A stretch of 58,965 nt of DNA from Fusibacillus kribbianus. GTDB taxonomy: Bacteria > Bacillota > Clostridia > Lachnospirales > Lachnospiraceae. The position numbers and the translations under genes were made by a program. The notes under the pieces are model-generated. The model searched no databases. It was not told where the DNA came from and saw only the letters and a list, made by a program, of their open reading frames with translations. The DNA lies in contig NZ_JASGBQ010000018.1 in assembly GCF_030053595.1 (NCBI RefSeq), positions 1 through 58,965 of the forward strand. Reading direction: 5' to 3'. Positions 41,239-49,437 of this stretch are shown piece after piece; positions within the stretch are counted from its first letter, which is position 1; every line of letters starts with the position of its first letter.

Positions 41239-41280
41239 CTATAAAACAGACACATATGGATATAAAAACTGCCTATATGC
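41239..41280. repeat. Upstream element related to that at 38483
   Basis: CTATAAAACAGACACATATG aligns with the block at 38483, and a partial dyad CATATGG (41253-41259) / CCTATATG (41272-41279) takes the place of the perfect one there. It lies 54 bases before the gene at 41333. Confidence 0.45.
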
Positions 41281-41332
41281 GAAGGCGGCCATTTTGTAAA
41301 ATAGAAGGAGAAAACGCTGGGCGGGATTCCGT

Positions 41333-42037
41333 GTGAAATTATTGAAGAGAACATTGATTGTGCTGCTGGTCATTGCGGTAATTTTGACGGCAGTGTTTCT
41401 TGCCGGACGTTATGGGTGGAAGCTGGGCGGATTCCGTTCCTGCCAGAGCGCAGGAATTACCTCTGTGGAGGTGAATGACAAAAACGTTCGTATCACAGGG
41501 TTCTTTCCGGGCTCTTTTCCTGAAGGATTTTGCGGATATTACAGCGAAGAACGGGATGGAACGCTCTATGTAGGGTTTCGGTTCAGTGCCGTGTTCGGCT
41601 TTTTTGAGACAGGAGACTTTGACATCACGATCCCGGTCGAGGGAGAGGTCAACGAGGTGATTCTGAAAACCAGACTTTATGAAACGTCCATCTGGAAGGC
41701 CGGGTCAGGCTTTCTCAGTCAGTCGGAGCAGTATGGCGTGTATGTGAAGTTGGAACGAAACGATGTATATTCCGTTTCCATGTCTTACGATTCCGGCGGC
41801 GGTGGAGTGGTCAATGCGGACAATACGGCCATGGAAAGCGGAGAATACATCTTTATGGATAACGATATCATGCAGGTTGCCAAGGATGCCCTGGACGTTC
41901 CGGTGAACTTTACCATCACCGTAAAAGATGCGCAGGGAAATGTGGTGGCGTCAGGTGAATTTTCTTTTGACGTTGACATGGAAAAAATGTATCTGACTGT
42001 CACGGCGGACGGCAGGATTTTGGAGGACGGAGATTAA
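41333..42037 (+). CDS. Membrane-anchored or secreted protein of unknown function
   Basis: 234 residues with GTG start. Residues 1-25 (MKLLKRTLIVLLVIAVILTA) form a membrane anchor or uncleaved signal; the rest is outside, rich in beta-type and aromatic segments (GFFPGSFPEGFCGYYSEERD). Two cysteines (in FRSCQS and GFCGYY) could bond. I recognise no family. The ribosome binding site is weak (GGCGGGA). It is followed 70 bases later by the DUF2975 gene. Confidence 0.65.
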   Translation: MKLLKRTLIVLLVIAVILTAVFLAGRYGWKLGGFRSCQSAGITSVEVNDKNVRITGFFPGSFPEGFCGYYSEERDGTLYVGFRFSAVFGFFETGDFDITIPVEGEVNEVILKTRLYETSIWKAGSGFLSQSEQYGVYVKLERNDVYSVSMSYDSGGGGVVNADNTAMESGEYIFMDNDIMQVAKDALDVPVNFTITVKDAQGNVVASGEFSFDVDMEKMYLTVTADGRILEDGD

Positions 42038-42109
42038 GACAACTCAGGGTGATGCTTTTGAGATCCGGTTTGAAACAGAAAAATCAATATTCAGCTTGGG
42101 GGGGAGGTG

Positions 42110-42655
42110 ATGAAATCTTTGAATACTATTCAGAAGACCTTTCGGGTTTTTCAGATTCTCACGAAAATTGCAACTGTTTTCTGCATCGTTGGCGCGTCGT
42201 TTTGTGCCGTAGGTGCTTTGTGTGCTTTAGCATGGCATAGCGGAGGGAAGGTTTTCAGTATATTCGGTGAGGAGATCAAGTTAAACTTTGGAGGTGCCAC
42301 TTTCAATGGGGCGATGGCTGAGCTGCTTTCCAATATGGTATTTCTGGTTACAGAATCTATTCTGTTGACTTTTGCTTATCGGTATTTAAAAACCGAGCAG
42401 GCGGAGGGGACTCCTTTTACGGAAAACGGAGCAGCACAGCTCAGGAGACTGGGCATTCGCTGTATCTATATGCCCATCGTGGCTATTGTAATTGTAGCTG
42501 TTATTACGGTTTTCCTGGGCGTGGAGAGAAGCGGCGACATCAGTAATCTCCTCAGCGTGGGTACGGGCATCGTTCTGATCATGGCATCCCTCATCTTCCG
42601 CTACGGCGCTGAACTGGAGCGGGGAGATCAGGCGCGGATTACTGACGGAGGCTGA
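42110..42655 (+). CDS. DUF2975-type four-helix membrane protein
   Basis: 181 residues with four hydrophobic helices, starting MKSLNTIQKTFRVFQILTKI. TAF-type loop SNMVFLVTESILLTFAYRYL and AAQLRRLGIRCIYMPIVAIV match the common pattern of DUF2975 proteins, often encoded next to small regulators in Firmicutes. The ATG at 42110 is preceded directly by GGGGGGAGG; the short spacing leaves the TTG at 42119 as an alternative. No regulator gene is adjacent here. Confidence 0.7.
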   Translation: MKSLNTIQKTFRVFQILTKIATVFCIVGASFCAVGALCALAWHSGGKVFSIFGEEIKLNFGGATFNGAMAELLSNMVFLVTESILLTFAYRYLKTEQAEGTPFTENGAAQLRRLGIRCIYMPIVAIVIVAVITVFLGVERSGDISNLLSVGTGIVLIMASLIFRYGAELERGDQARITDGG

Positions 42656-42657
42656 TT

Positions 42658-43005
42658 ATGCAGGTACAATTACGACCGGAAACGGAAGGAAAGGTGGAAG
42701 GGAAAAGAACGCAGGCACATCAATGGAATACGGCTGATACCATCACATCTGTGCGGATCGCCGCTTCTCTTGTTCTGTTGTTTCTTTCTCTGGACTATAC
42801 CTGGTTTCTTATAATTTACACGATTACGGGATTGACAGATGCACTGGATGGCTGGCTGGCAAGAAGGACAGGGACAGCCAGCGAGTTCGGTGCAAGGCTG
42901 GACAGCATAGCGGACCTGCTGTTTTACGGTGGTCTGTCTGCTTGCCCTTGCCGCGTCGGTGGAGGAACTGCTGATCCATCTATGCTGTCAGGAATACTGC
43001 GCTGA
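42658..43005 (+). pseudogene. CDP-alcohol phosphatidyltransferase, frameshifted and truncated
   Basis: The complete family motif is present in TDALDGWLARRTGTASEFGA and RLDSIAD (D-G-x2-A-R-x8-G-x3-D-x3-D) near residue 65-90, so this was a PgsA-like enzyme. After DLLFYG the frame turns into Gly/Pro/Cys-rich sequence and stops at 43005. A one-base shift restores a hydrophobic segment (VVCLLALAASVEELLI), but that frame also stops near 43041, well short of the usual 180-200 residues. Broken gene or sequencing error plus truncation. It begins two bases after the DUF2975 gene. Confidence 0.65.
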
Positions 43006-43046
43006 CAGGAAATCGATCTTTCAGAGGGAAACAGAAGGCTGACGAC

Positions 43047-43075
43047 GGCCCGTCCCTCCGGGCTTTCCATTTTTT
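43047..43075 (+). terminator. Terminator-like hairpin
   Basis: GCCCG (43048-43052) and CGGGC (43059-43063), then TTTCCATTTTTT. Confidence 0.6.
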
Positions 43076-43100
43076 GCTGATCGATTATCGGGGGATCATC

Positions 43101-43593
43101 ATGGAAAAGGATAAGAACATATGATTTTCTTGACAGCCTTGGGATCGAATATGAGCGTGTTGACCATGACGCCGTAGAATCTATGGAAGCGTGTGCGGAA
43201 ATCGATAAGATTCTTGAACCGGCAGTCATATGTAAAAATCTGTTCCTGTGTAATTCGCAGAAGACGAAGTTTTATCTGCTGGCAATTCTCGGAGATAAGA
43301 AATTTAAAACAAAAGAAATATCACATCAGATCAATAGCTCCAGCTTATCATTTGCGCCTCCCTGTTTCATGGAGAAGTATCTTGATATTACGCCGGGATC
43401 TGTGAGCGTACTGGGACTTATGAATGATATCGAAAACCATGTAAAACTGATCGTGGACAGGGACATACTCAAAGAGAAATATTTTGCGTGTCATCCATGT
43501 ATCAACACATCAAGTCTGTGGCTGAAAACAGAAGATGTTTTTGGCAGATTTTTGAGAGCTGTTGATCATGATTATCTGATAGTTACATTGTAG
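43101..43593 (+). pseudogene. Prolyl-tRNA editing (YbaK/ProX) family gene with N-terminal frameshift
   Basis: From 43120 onwards one frame reads YDFLDSLGIEYERVDHDAVE then SMEACAEIDKIL, CKNLFLCNSQKTKFYLLAIL and GLMNDIENHVKLIVDRDIL, which is the trans-editing domain that deacylates mischarged tRNA-Pro. Its natural start, ATG at 43101 (MEKDKN) behind GGGGG, is one base out of frame; the frame shifts within AACATATGA near 43118. Without the shift, translation could only start at the internal ATG 43183, losing the first strands. Either a real frameshift or a one-base error. Confidence 0.7.
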
Positions 43594-43633
43594 GATGGAC
43601 AGCAGCCGCGGCCGAATTCGTGGAGGTGAAGCA

Positions 43634-43693
43634 ATGGTTACAGGATTTGTTATTTGGAGTATGTCAGCCCGGAAAACCTCGCCAGCATACTGA
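43634..43693 (+). other. Small open frame with strong ribosome binding site, probably frameshifted
   Basis: ATG at 43634 follows GGAGGTGA. The direct frame gives 19 residues (MVTGFVIWSMSARKTSPAY). A one-base shift after ATTT continues as EYVSPENLASILKWYGEER to a TAA near 43719, which looks much more protein-like. It may be a small broken gene. No family recognised. Confidence 0.35.
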
Positions 43694-43741
43694 AATGGTA
43701 TGGAGAGGAACGGTAACTTGTCGGAAAAACGTGATCTTCCC

Positions 43742-43775
43742 GGACATGCCGCCTTAACTGCGGCGTGTCCTTTTG
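43742..43775 (+). terminator. Terminator before the sigma factor gene
   Basis: GGACATGCCGC (43742-43752) and GCGGCGTGTCC (43760-43770), one G-U, then TTTT. Confidence 0.85.
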
Positions 43776-43943
43776 CATTCAGGTAAATAAAGTCGAGAAA
43801 TGCTGTCCGATTTGCTGTATGCTTAAATGGAAAGCAGGAGAATGATAGATAGTATCTTATAGTTCATAAAACCTGAATCGTTTTTTTACGGGATATATAG
43901 GGAAGGAATCTGTAAAACAGCAAACCGGAAGGGAGGTACGCCT

Positions 43944-44504
43944 GTGAAGGATACGGAGATCGTTGCCTTGTACTGGGACAGAAACGAAGACGCGATTTGC
44001 CAGACGCAGCAGAAGTATGGAGCATATCTGTCGAAGATCGCATACAATATTGTCTCCGATTTTGAGGACAGTCGTGAGTGTGTCAATGATACATATCTGA
44101 AAGCATGGAATTCCATGCCGACACACAGACCGGATGTCCTTTCCACCTATCTGGGAAAGATTACGCGGCAGCTGTCCATCGATGTGTTCCGCAAAAAGCA
44201 CAGTGCAAAGCGCTATGCTTCAGAGTATGCCATTTCCCTGGATGAGCTTGGAGACTGCTTCTCAGATGGTAACACACCGGAGAAGGCGCTGGATGCCAAA
44301 ATGCTGGGCGAAGCGATCAATCGTTTTCTGCGTACACTTCCGGACGATGCGAGGAATACCTTCATTGGCAGGTACTATTTCTTTGATCCTCTGAAGGATG
44401 TGGCTGCATACTGCGGCATGAGTGAGTCAAAGGCCAAGAGTATGCTGTACCGCACCCGTCAGAGCCTGAAAGCATATCTCGTAAAGGAGGGGTTTGATTT
44501 ATGA
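43944..44504 (+). CDS. ECF-type RNA polymerase sigma factor
   Basis: 186 residues. Region 2 is visible as the helix YLSKIAYNIVSDFEDSRECV and NDTYLKAWNSMP, and region 4 as DVAAYCGMSESKAKSMLYRT, a helix-turn-helix. The start is GTG 43944 behind GGGAGG. It overlaps the following membrane protein gene by four bases, the standard arrangement of an ECF factor and its anti-sigma partner. It should direct RNA polymerase to a small set of stress or signal genes; its -35/-10 targets cannot be identified here. Confidence 0.9.
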   Translation: MKDTEIVALYWDRNEDAICQTQQKYGAYLSKIAYNIVSDFEDSRECVNDTYLKAWNSMPTHRPDVLSTYLGKITRQLSIDVFRKKHSAKRYASEYAISLDELGDCFSDGNTPEKALDAKMLGEAINRFLRTLPDDARNTFIGRYYFFDPLKDVAAYCGMSESKAKSMLYRTRQSLKAYLVKEGFDL

Positions 44505-45670
44505 GTAAAGACAGAGTGATCGATTCTTTGGGAAGGATCGACGATGATATGGTGCAGAGCGTGGATGCCCTGCGCCGGAAAAAGAAGCGGACTGTTTGGA
44601 AAAGGTGGGTGGCTGCGGCTGCCTGTCTGTGCCTGCTGGCAATGGGGACAATGCTTTTTCTGACGCATGGAAACGATAAAACCCCTGTTTTGACGTGGTC
44701 AGAGAGCTTCCGGGCAGAAAATTATTTTAAGTACAATGCTGGCGGCGGGGATATGGCTTCGTCGAAATCCATTGCTGACAGCGAAATTGCTTATGCGGCT
44801 TCCCGGTACTTCTCGGACGAACGCAGCCGGATGGAGACCGGAGGCGTGATCCCGGAAATGCCGGAGCATCCTCTTTTTTTCTGCGTCGCCCACTACAATG
44901 AGGACGGAACGCTTTACAGCGTGACCTTCTCCTGGCATCAGCGCGGCGAATCCTACAGCGACCTGTCCATCACGGCCGGGTATCAGGAGGTGGAGCAGAT
45001 TCAGGACTGTATTGCTGTTGAGGTGGATAAGGACGGGAATATCATTCCGCCTTCTGTAACGGTAACAGAACGGGACGGGATCCGGATCACAGCATACGGG
45101 AATGAGAAGAGCAGCAAGACGATCACATTCCGGAAAGACTCGGCATGGTATCAGATCGCCGGATCCGGGTGGGACAGCTGCAGTGCCATGGCGGAGCTTC
45201 TGGATTGGGTATGGGAGCACCCGATCGATTTTGAGATGTTCCCGATGGATAAAGGATCGGAGATTACCAATGTCAGCCTTGAGGACTACCCCGATGCCTT
45301 TGTCGGCCAGATCCCTGATTTTGAGGGTATCGGTTATTTCCTCGGCGAATATTATCTGCAGCTGAAGGATGGTGAGCCGTACGCCTTTGAAGGACATTAT
45401 TATAAAGGAGTCACACCGGAGCAGGTGGAGGATGGCAGCTGCTATGGGATGGAAGGCTGGACAGAGATCCATTGGTGCATTGATGCGCAGCCTGACTGCT
45501 ACGATTTACAGGACTGCATGGGCGATATCTCAGAACTGACGCAGGATCAGGTCATAAAAGCGCTGACGGAAACAGGCAGTTTTTCCTTTATGATGAATGA
45601 TGTTTTTATCAAGGTCTATTGCAAAGATGCTGCGGAGGCATGGAAAACGGTTGAGATTCTGAAAAGCTGA
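44501..45670 (+). CDS. Membrane-anchored protein, probable anti-sigma partner
   Basis: 389 residues: a 35-residue basic cytoplasmic N-terminus (MSKDRVIDSLGRIDDDMVQS, then RRKKKRTVWKR), one membrane helix at about 37-55 (WVAAAACLCLLAMGTMLFL), and a large extracellular part. The N-terminus and ATGA overlap with the sigma gene fit an anti-sigma factor, but I see no zinc-binding HxxxCxxC motif. The outer part is rich in acidic residues and carries several cysteines (SCYGMEGW, WCIDAQPDCYDLQDC). It may sense an extracellular signal. Ligand unknown. Confidence 0.7.
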   Translation: MSKDRVIDSLGRIDDDMVQSVDALRRKKKRTVWKRWVAAAACLCLLAMGTMLFLTHGNDKTPVLTWSESFRAENYFKYNAGGGDMASSKSIADSEIAYAASRYFSDERSRMETGGVIPEMPEHPLFFCVAHYNEDGTLYSVTFSWHQRGESYSDLSITAGYQEVEQIQDCIAVEVDKDGNIIPPSVTVTERDGIRITAYGNEKSSKTITFRKDSAWYQIAGSGWDSCSAMAELLDWVWEHPIDFEMFPMDKGSEITNVSLEDYPDAFVGQIPDFEGIGYFLGEYYLQLKDGEPYAFEGHYYKGVTPEQVEDGSCYGMEGWTEIHWCIDAQPDCYDLQDCMGDISELTQDQVIKALTETGSFSFMMNDVFIKVYCKDAAEAWKTVEILKS

Positions 45671-45824
45671 GATTTGAATGTTGAAGAAGGCAAATTGAAC
45701 TTTTTAAAATGTATCATAATGAGACATGCGAAAAACGAAAAGATCTGCAATGGTGAGATTTGACGGCCTCTTTGGCGGGGATGAAAAATAATCTGGAAAA
45801 ATTCACAAGAAGAGGAAAATACTA
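45671..45824. other. Intergenic sequence before the dhaK promoter
   Basis: No gene, no clear terminator and no recognised RNA. AT-rich with scattered short dyads only. Confidence 0.4.
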
Positions 45825-45865
45825 TTGCGAAAATACGATGATATGTTATAATGAAAGCGTATTTA
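45825..45865 (+). promoter_or_regulatory. dhaK promoter with cre-like site
   Basis: TTGCGA (45825-45830), 16-base spacer, TATAAT (45847-45852). The sequence ATGAAAGCGTATTTA (45851-45865) matches the CcpA box WTGNAANCGNWNNCW except at one position and overlaps the transcription start, which would suit catabolite repression. Confidence 0.55.
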
Positions 45866-45941
45866 GAATGTATTATTATGATACAAATAGAACCGTGCTG
45901 CTGTATGGCGGAGGGTGTAGCGGAAAGAAAGGAGAAAAACA

Positions 45942-46940
45942 TTGAAAAAAATCATCAACAAACCGGAAAACGTAGTAGAGGAGATGCTTCACGGACTGGC
46001 GATGGCCAATCCTGCAGTGATCCACAGTGAGGGCCTTGGCGTTATCTCCAGAAGAGAGAAGAGTGAGAAAGTCGGTATCGTATCCGGTGGCGGAAGCGGA
46101 CATGAGCCCGCACATGCAGGTTATGTCGGCAAAGGTATGCTGGATGCAGCAGTATCAGGAAACGTATTTTCCTCTCCCGATCCCGAGAGAATTCAGGAAG
46201 GTATCAATCAGGCAAACGGCGGCAAGGGCGTTCTGCTTGTTATTAAGAATTATTCCGGTGATAATATGAACTTTACCATGGCTGCTGAGTTGGCTGAGAT
46301 GGACGACATTGAGGTTGACTGGGTAGTTGTGAAGGATGACGTTGCCGTTGAGGACAGCACCTATTCCACCGGACGCCGTGGAATTGCCGGTACCGTATTC
46401 GTACATAAGATCGCAGGTGCAAAGGCTGAGGCAGGCGCTTCCCTTCCCGAGGTAAAGGCTGCTGCTGAAAAGGCTATCAAGAATCTGAGAAGCATGGGTA
46501 TGTCCATGAGCGCATGCACCATTCCTGCAGTAGGAAAGCCCGGATTTGTTCTTGGCGAGAATGAGATGGAAGTAGGTATGGGTATCCATGGCGAGCCCGG
46601 TATCGAGAAGAGCGAGATCAAGGAATCCAAGGAGATTGCAAAGATCCTTCTGGATAAGATCCTGGATGATTACAAGGCTTCCGGTATTGAGATGGAAGGC
46701 GCTGAAGTGGCACTGATGGTGAACGGTCTGGGTTCAACTCCTCTGATGGAGCTTTACATCCTGAATGGTGATGTGCAGGCTTACCTGGCAGAAAAAGGCA
46801 TCAGGATCTACAAGACCTTTGTCGGCAACTACATGACCGCCCTTGAGATGGCCGGCTGCTCTCTGACGCTTATGAAGCTCGATGACGAGCTGAAGGAGCT
46901 TCTGGATGCTCCAAGCGAGGCACCTGCATTCCGCGTTTAA
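45942..46940 (+). CDS. dhaK: Dihydroxyacetone kinase, DhaK subunit
   Basis: 332 residues. DhaK binds dihydroxyacetone covalently through a histidine, here His216 in GMGIHGEPGIEK. The nucleotide/substrate region GGGSGHEPAHAGYVGKGMLD is intact. The start is TTG at 45942 (KKIINKPENVVEEML is the usual N-terminus) with AAAGGAG eight bases upstream. It acts with DhaL encoded 30 bases downstream. Codon use is regular, suggesting good expression. Confidence 0.95.
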   Translation: MKKIINKPENVVEEMLHGLAMANPAVIHSEGLGVISRREKSEKVGIVSGGGSGHEPAHAGYVGKGMLDAAVSGNVFSSPDPERIQEGINQANGGKGVLLVIKNYSGDNMNFTMAAELAEMDDIEVDWVVVKDDVAVEDSTYSTGRRGIAGTVFVHKIAGAKAEAGASLPEVKAAAEKAIKNLRSMGMSMSACTIPAVGKPGFVLGENEMEVGMGIHGEPGIEKSEIKESKEIAKILLDKILDDYKASGIEMEGAEVALMVNGLGSTPLMELYILNGDVQAYLAEKGIRIYKTFVGNYMTALEMAGCSLTLMKLDDELKELLDAPSEAPAFRV

Positions 46941-46970
46941 TTAGGAAAGAGATAAGAGGAGGAGATTACC

Positions 46971-47615
46971 ATGGGTTTTGAACTGACAAGCAAGGATTAT
47001 GTGGAATATCTGAAAAAAGCATATGTGAAGATTCACGAGAGCGGTGATTACATCACAGAGCTGGATGCAGCTACCGGTGACGGCGATCATTGGGCCAATA
47101 TCAACAGCGGCTTCGGAAAGCTCAATGAGCTGGCTGATTCTCTGGAAACCATGAATCTGTTTGAGCTTTTCAAGCAGATCGGCAAGACCATGATGTCCGT
47201 GATCGGCGGTTCCTCAGGTGTTCTTTACGGCAGTGCTTATCTGGCAGCTGCCAAGACTCTGAAGGATAAGGAAACCATCGACAACGAAGGTCTCTGCGGT
47301 GTGCTCGCAGCCATGCTGGATGCTATCATGTCCAGAGGCAATGCTCAGCCCGGCTGGAAGACCATGATCGACAGCCTTCATCCTGCAGTAGAATGCTATA
47401 AGGCATGCATTGCAGACGGCGTATCTGAGGCTGAGACGGTTGAGAAGGTGAAACAGGCTGCCATTGATGGTGCGGAGAGCACAAAGGCCATGGAGGCTGT
47501 AAGAGGCCGTGCGACATATCAGACCGATAAGGGGGTAGGCCACCTGGATCCCGGTGCTGTTACCATGTCCTATCAGATTGAAACTCTGATGGATTGTGTA
47601 AAGGAGAAGCTGTAA
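46971..47615 (+). CDS. dhaL: Dihydroxyacetone kinase, DhaL subunit
   Basis: 214 residues. DhaL holds ADP/ATP and two magnesium ions through Asp residues in LDAATGDGDHWANINSGF (Asp37, Asp39). GGSSGVLYGSAYLAAA and GRATYQTDKGVGHLDPGAVT are conserved nucleotide contacts. In PTS-coupled systems DhaL-ADP is rephosphorylated by DhaM; no dhaM gene is in the window. Preceded by AGGAGG. Confidence 0.95.
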   Translation: MGFELTSKDYVEYLKKAYVKIHESGDYITELDAATGDGDHWANINSGFGKLNELADSLETMNLFELFKQIGKTMMSVIGGSSGVLYGSAYLAAAKTLKDKETIDNEGLCGVLAAMLDAIMSRGNAQPGWKTMIDSLHPAVECYKACIADGVSEAETVEKVKQAAIDGAESTKAMEAVRGRATYQTDKGVGHLDPGAVTMSYQIETLMDCVKEKL

Positions 47616-47649
47616 AACTATACCTGTTATATAGAAGCGGAGCGATGAA

Positions 47650-49371
47650 ATGGGACGAGAATTGATGCCGGTGAGCCAGACACTTCTGGAAACGATTCAG
47701 GATTCGGTGCAGCAGTTTGCAGAGGCCATTGCGAAGACCATGGATGCCGATGTGCTGATTGTGGACAATAATCTCAATGTGATCGGGAAAACCGGGTTCT
47801 ATTTCCGTCTGTATTCGCCGGTGGATATAAACTGTGTGGTCGGTCAGGTGCTGCTTGGCCAGAAAAATATTATAATCAAGGATCGGAAGAGCTATGAGCC
47901 CTGCAGGCGGTGTCCGGCTTATGAGGAATGCCAGATTGCAGGTCTCATCGGCGTACCGATCTTTCATGAGACCAGGGCGGTGGGAGTCATCGCCCTGGTG
48001 CTTCCCGGACACCGGATCGCGGAGACCTTCCGGGAGGGCTGCCGTGCAGTCAGTTTTCTTGAAAACATGGCAGAGCTTCTTTCCGGCATGTTAAACTACA
48101 ATGACGAGTATACGGCGGCCAGGCAGATGGGACTGGAGCGGGAGCAGGTTCTGGACTGCCTTGAAGAGGGCGTTGTCTGTACAGATAAGAGCGGAGTCGT
48201 TCTGTATTATAATCAGGCCTTTGTTTCCATGTTTGGCTTTCATGAGAATCTTAGAGGAGAAAACCTTCTTGCACTGCTTCCTCACCGTATTTTGCGGGAG
48301 TATCTCCAGAACAGGACGGCGATCCGGAATCTGAAGATTTCTCTGGAGCATGGGAAGCGTCAGTTCTATGGATTTCTTTCCTGCCGGGAGCTCTCGGCCT
48401 GTGTGGACGCGAAGCGTCTTGTGTTCAGCTTTCGCTCCGTCAGCAACATCTGGGCGGATGCAAGCGCGGCCGGTGACGGTTCCATGGTTACGTTGGAATG
48501 GTGCCGTGGATGGCTCCTCAACGAGGAGGTCATCGACAGGGCCAAAAGCCTTGCCGTGACGGATGCTCCCGTTTTGATCGAGGGCCCTGACCTCAGCCTG
48601 AATGAGATTGCCGCCAAGGGAGTGTGCAATTATTCGGACAGAAGCGCCATGGGCATGGTGAGCGTTTTCTGCAATAATATTTACCGGGAGTTCTTTGAGC
48701 AGTTCCTGTTCAGCCGGTTCGGTGAGATCCAGAGAGCGAATCACGGGACACTCCTCTTTCATGACGTGGAAAATCTGCCCCTGTATCTTCAGGAAAGACT
48801 GCTGGATTTTATGAAAACAAAGGAGATCATTCTTGACAATTCCGAGGTGATAAAGAGTGATGTGCGAATCGTTTTCACCACCACCAGAGATTTGAAAGAG
48901 ATGTCGGAACAGGGCTTTTTCCTGGAGGAGCTTTATTACCGGCTGGCGGATAATAAGATTCAGCTGTCGCCGGTTCAATGTGACCGGACAAGGCTGGCTG
49001 CCATGCTGGATTCCGGATTGGAATTCTATAAAGCCAGATATGGAAAACCTTCTGTTTACCTGAGCAAGGGAGTGAAGCTGAGGCTTTTAAACAGGTCCTG
49101 GGAAAAGAATCCCAACGAGATCGATAAGGTTCTGGAACGGATCGTGAGAAGCGGGGATGGGCAGGTGACAGAAAAGGATCTTGCGGCAATGGGCATTTTC
49201 CATAACGGAAACGATACGGTTTCAGCCATCAGTGAGATGGAAAAAGAGAAGATCGAAAAGCTTTTGAATTCCGGCTACAGTAAGGTGGAGATCGCCAGAA
49301 TGCTGGGCATCGGGCGGGCGACTCTTTACCGGAAAATGGCAGAATATCATTTAAATGAAAACAACAAATAA
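47650..49371 (+). CDS. DhaR/AcoR-like regulator with degenerate sigma-54 AAA domain
   Basis: 573 residues. An N-terminal GAF-like sensor (about 20-150) contains CRRCPAYEEC, then a PAS-like segment (about 165-230: EEGVVCTDKSGVVLYYNQAF), then an AAA region (about 290-450), then a Fis-type HTH (SKVEIARMLGIGRATLYRKM). In the AAA part Walker A is lost (GPDLSLNEIAAKG instead of GExGTGKE), GAFTGA is absent, and the arginine finger segment reads FFLEELYYRL; a Walker-B-like GTLLFHDVE and TTTRDL remain. It cannot be a normal ATP-driven sigma-54 activator. It probably regulates dhaKL, 35 bases upstream, in another way. Confidence 0.85.
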   Translation: MGRELMPVSQTLLETIQDSVQQFAEAIAKTMDADVLIVDNNLNVIGKTGFYFRLYSPVDINCVVGQVLLGQKNIIIKDRKSYEPCRRCPAYEECQIAGLIGVPIFHETRAVGVIALVLPGHRIAETFREGCRAVSFLENMAELLSGMLNYNDEYTAARQMGLEREQVLDCLEEGVVCTDKSGVVLYYNQAFVSMFGFHENLRGENLLALLPHRILREYLQNRTAIRNLKISLEHGKRQFYGFLSCRELSACVDAKRLVFSFRSVSNIWADASAAGDGSMVTLEWCRGWLLNEEVIDRAKSLAVTDAPVLIEGPDLSLNEIAAKGVCNYSDRSAMGMVSVFCNNIYREFFEQFLFSRFGEIQRANHGTLLFHDVENLPLYLQERLLDFMKTKEIILDNSEVIKSDVRIVFTTTRDLKEMSEQGFFLEELYYRLADNKIQLSPVQCDRTRLAAMLDSGLEFYKARYGKPSVYLSKGVKLRLLNRSWEKNPNEIDKVLERIVRSGDGQVTEKDLAAMGIFHNGNDTVSAISEMEKEKIEKLLNSGYSKVEIARMLGIGRATLYRKMAEYHLNENNK

Positions 49372-49377
49372 TAGAAA

Positions 49378-49437
49378 AGGCGGCATTCCAGGGGGCATAT
49401 CACATCAATTGCCCGGCCGGGAAGCCGCCTGTTTTTT
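49378..49437. terminator. Bidirectional terminator between convergent genes
   Basis: AGGCGGCATTCC (49378-49389) with GGAAGCCGCCT (49420-49430), inner GGGCA/TTGCCC, then GTTTTTTATT on the plus strand; on the minus strand the stem is followed by TTTTCTATTATT. Confidence 0.85.

Noticed and set aside
42049-42240. 63-residue frame overlapping the start of the DUF2975 gene
   Set aside because: Out of frame with a clear membrane protein and without its own ribosome binding site.
36500-45900. Genomic island or prophage
   Set aside because: Accessory genes and broken genes are present, but there is no integrase, transposase, phage structural gene, tRNA junction or flanking direct repeat that I could see.
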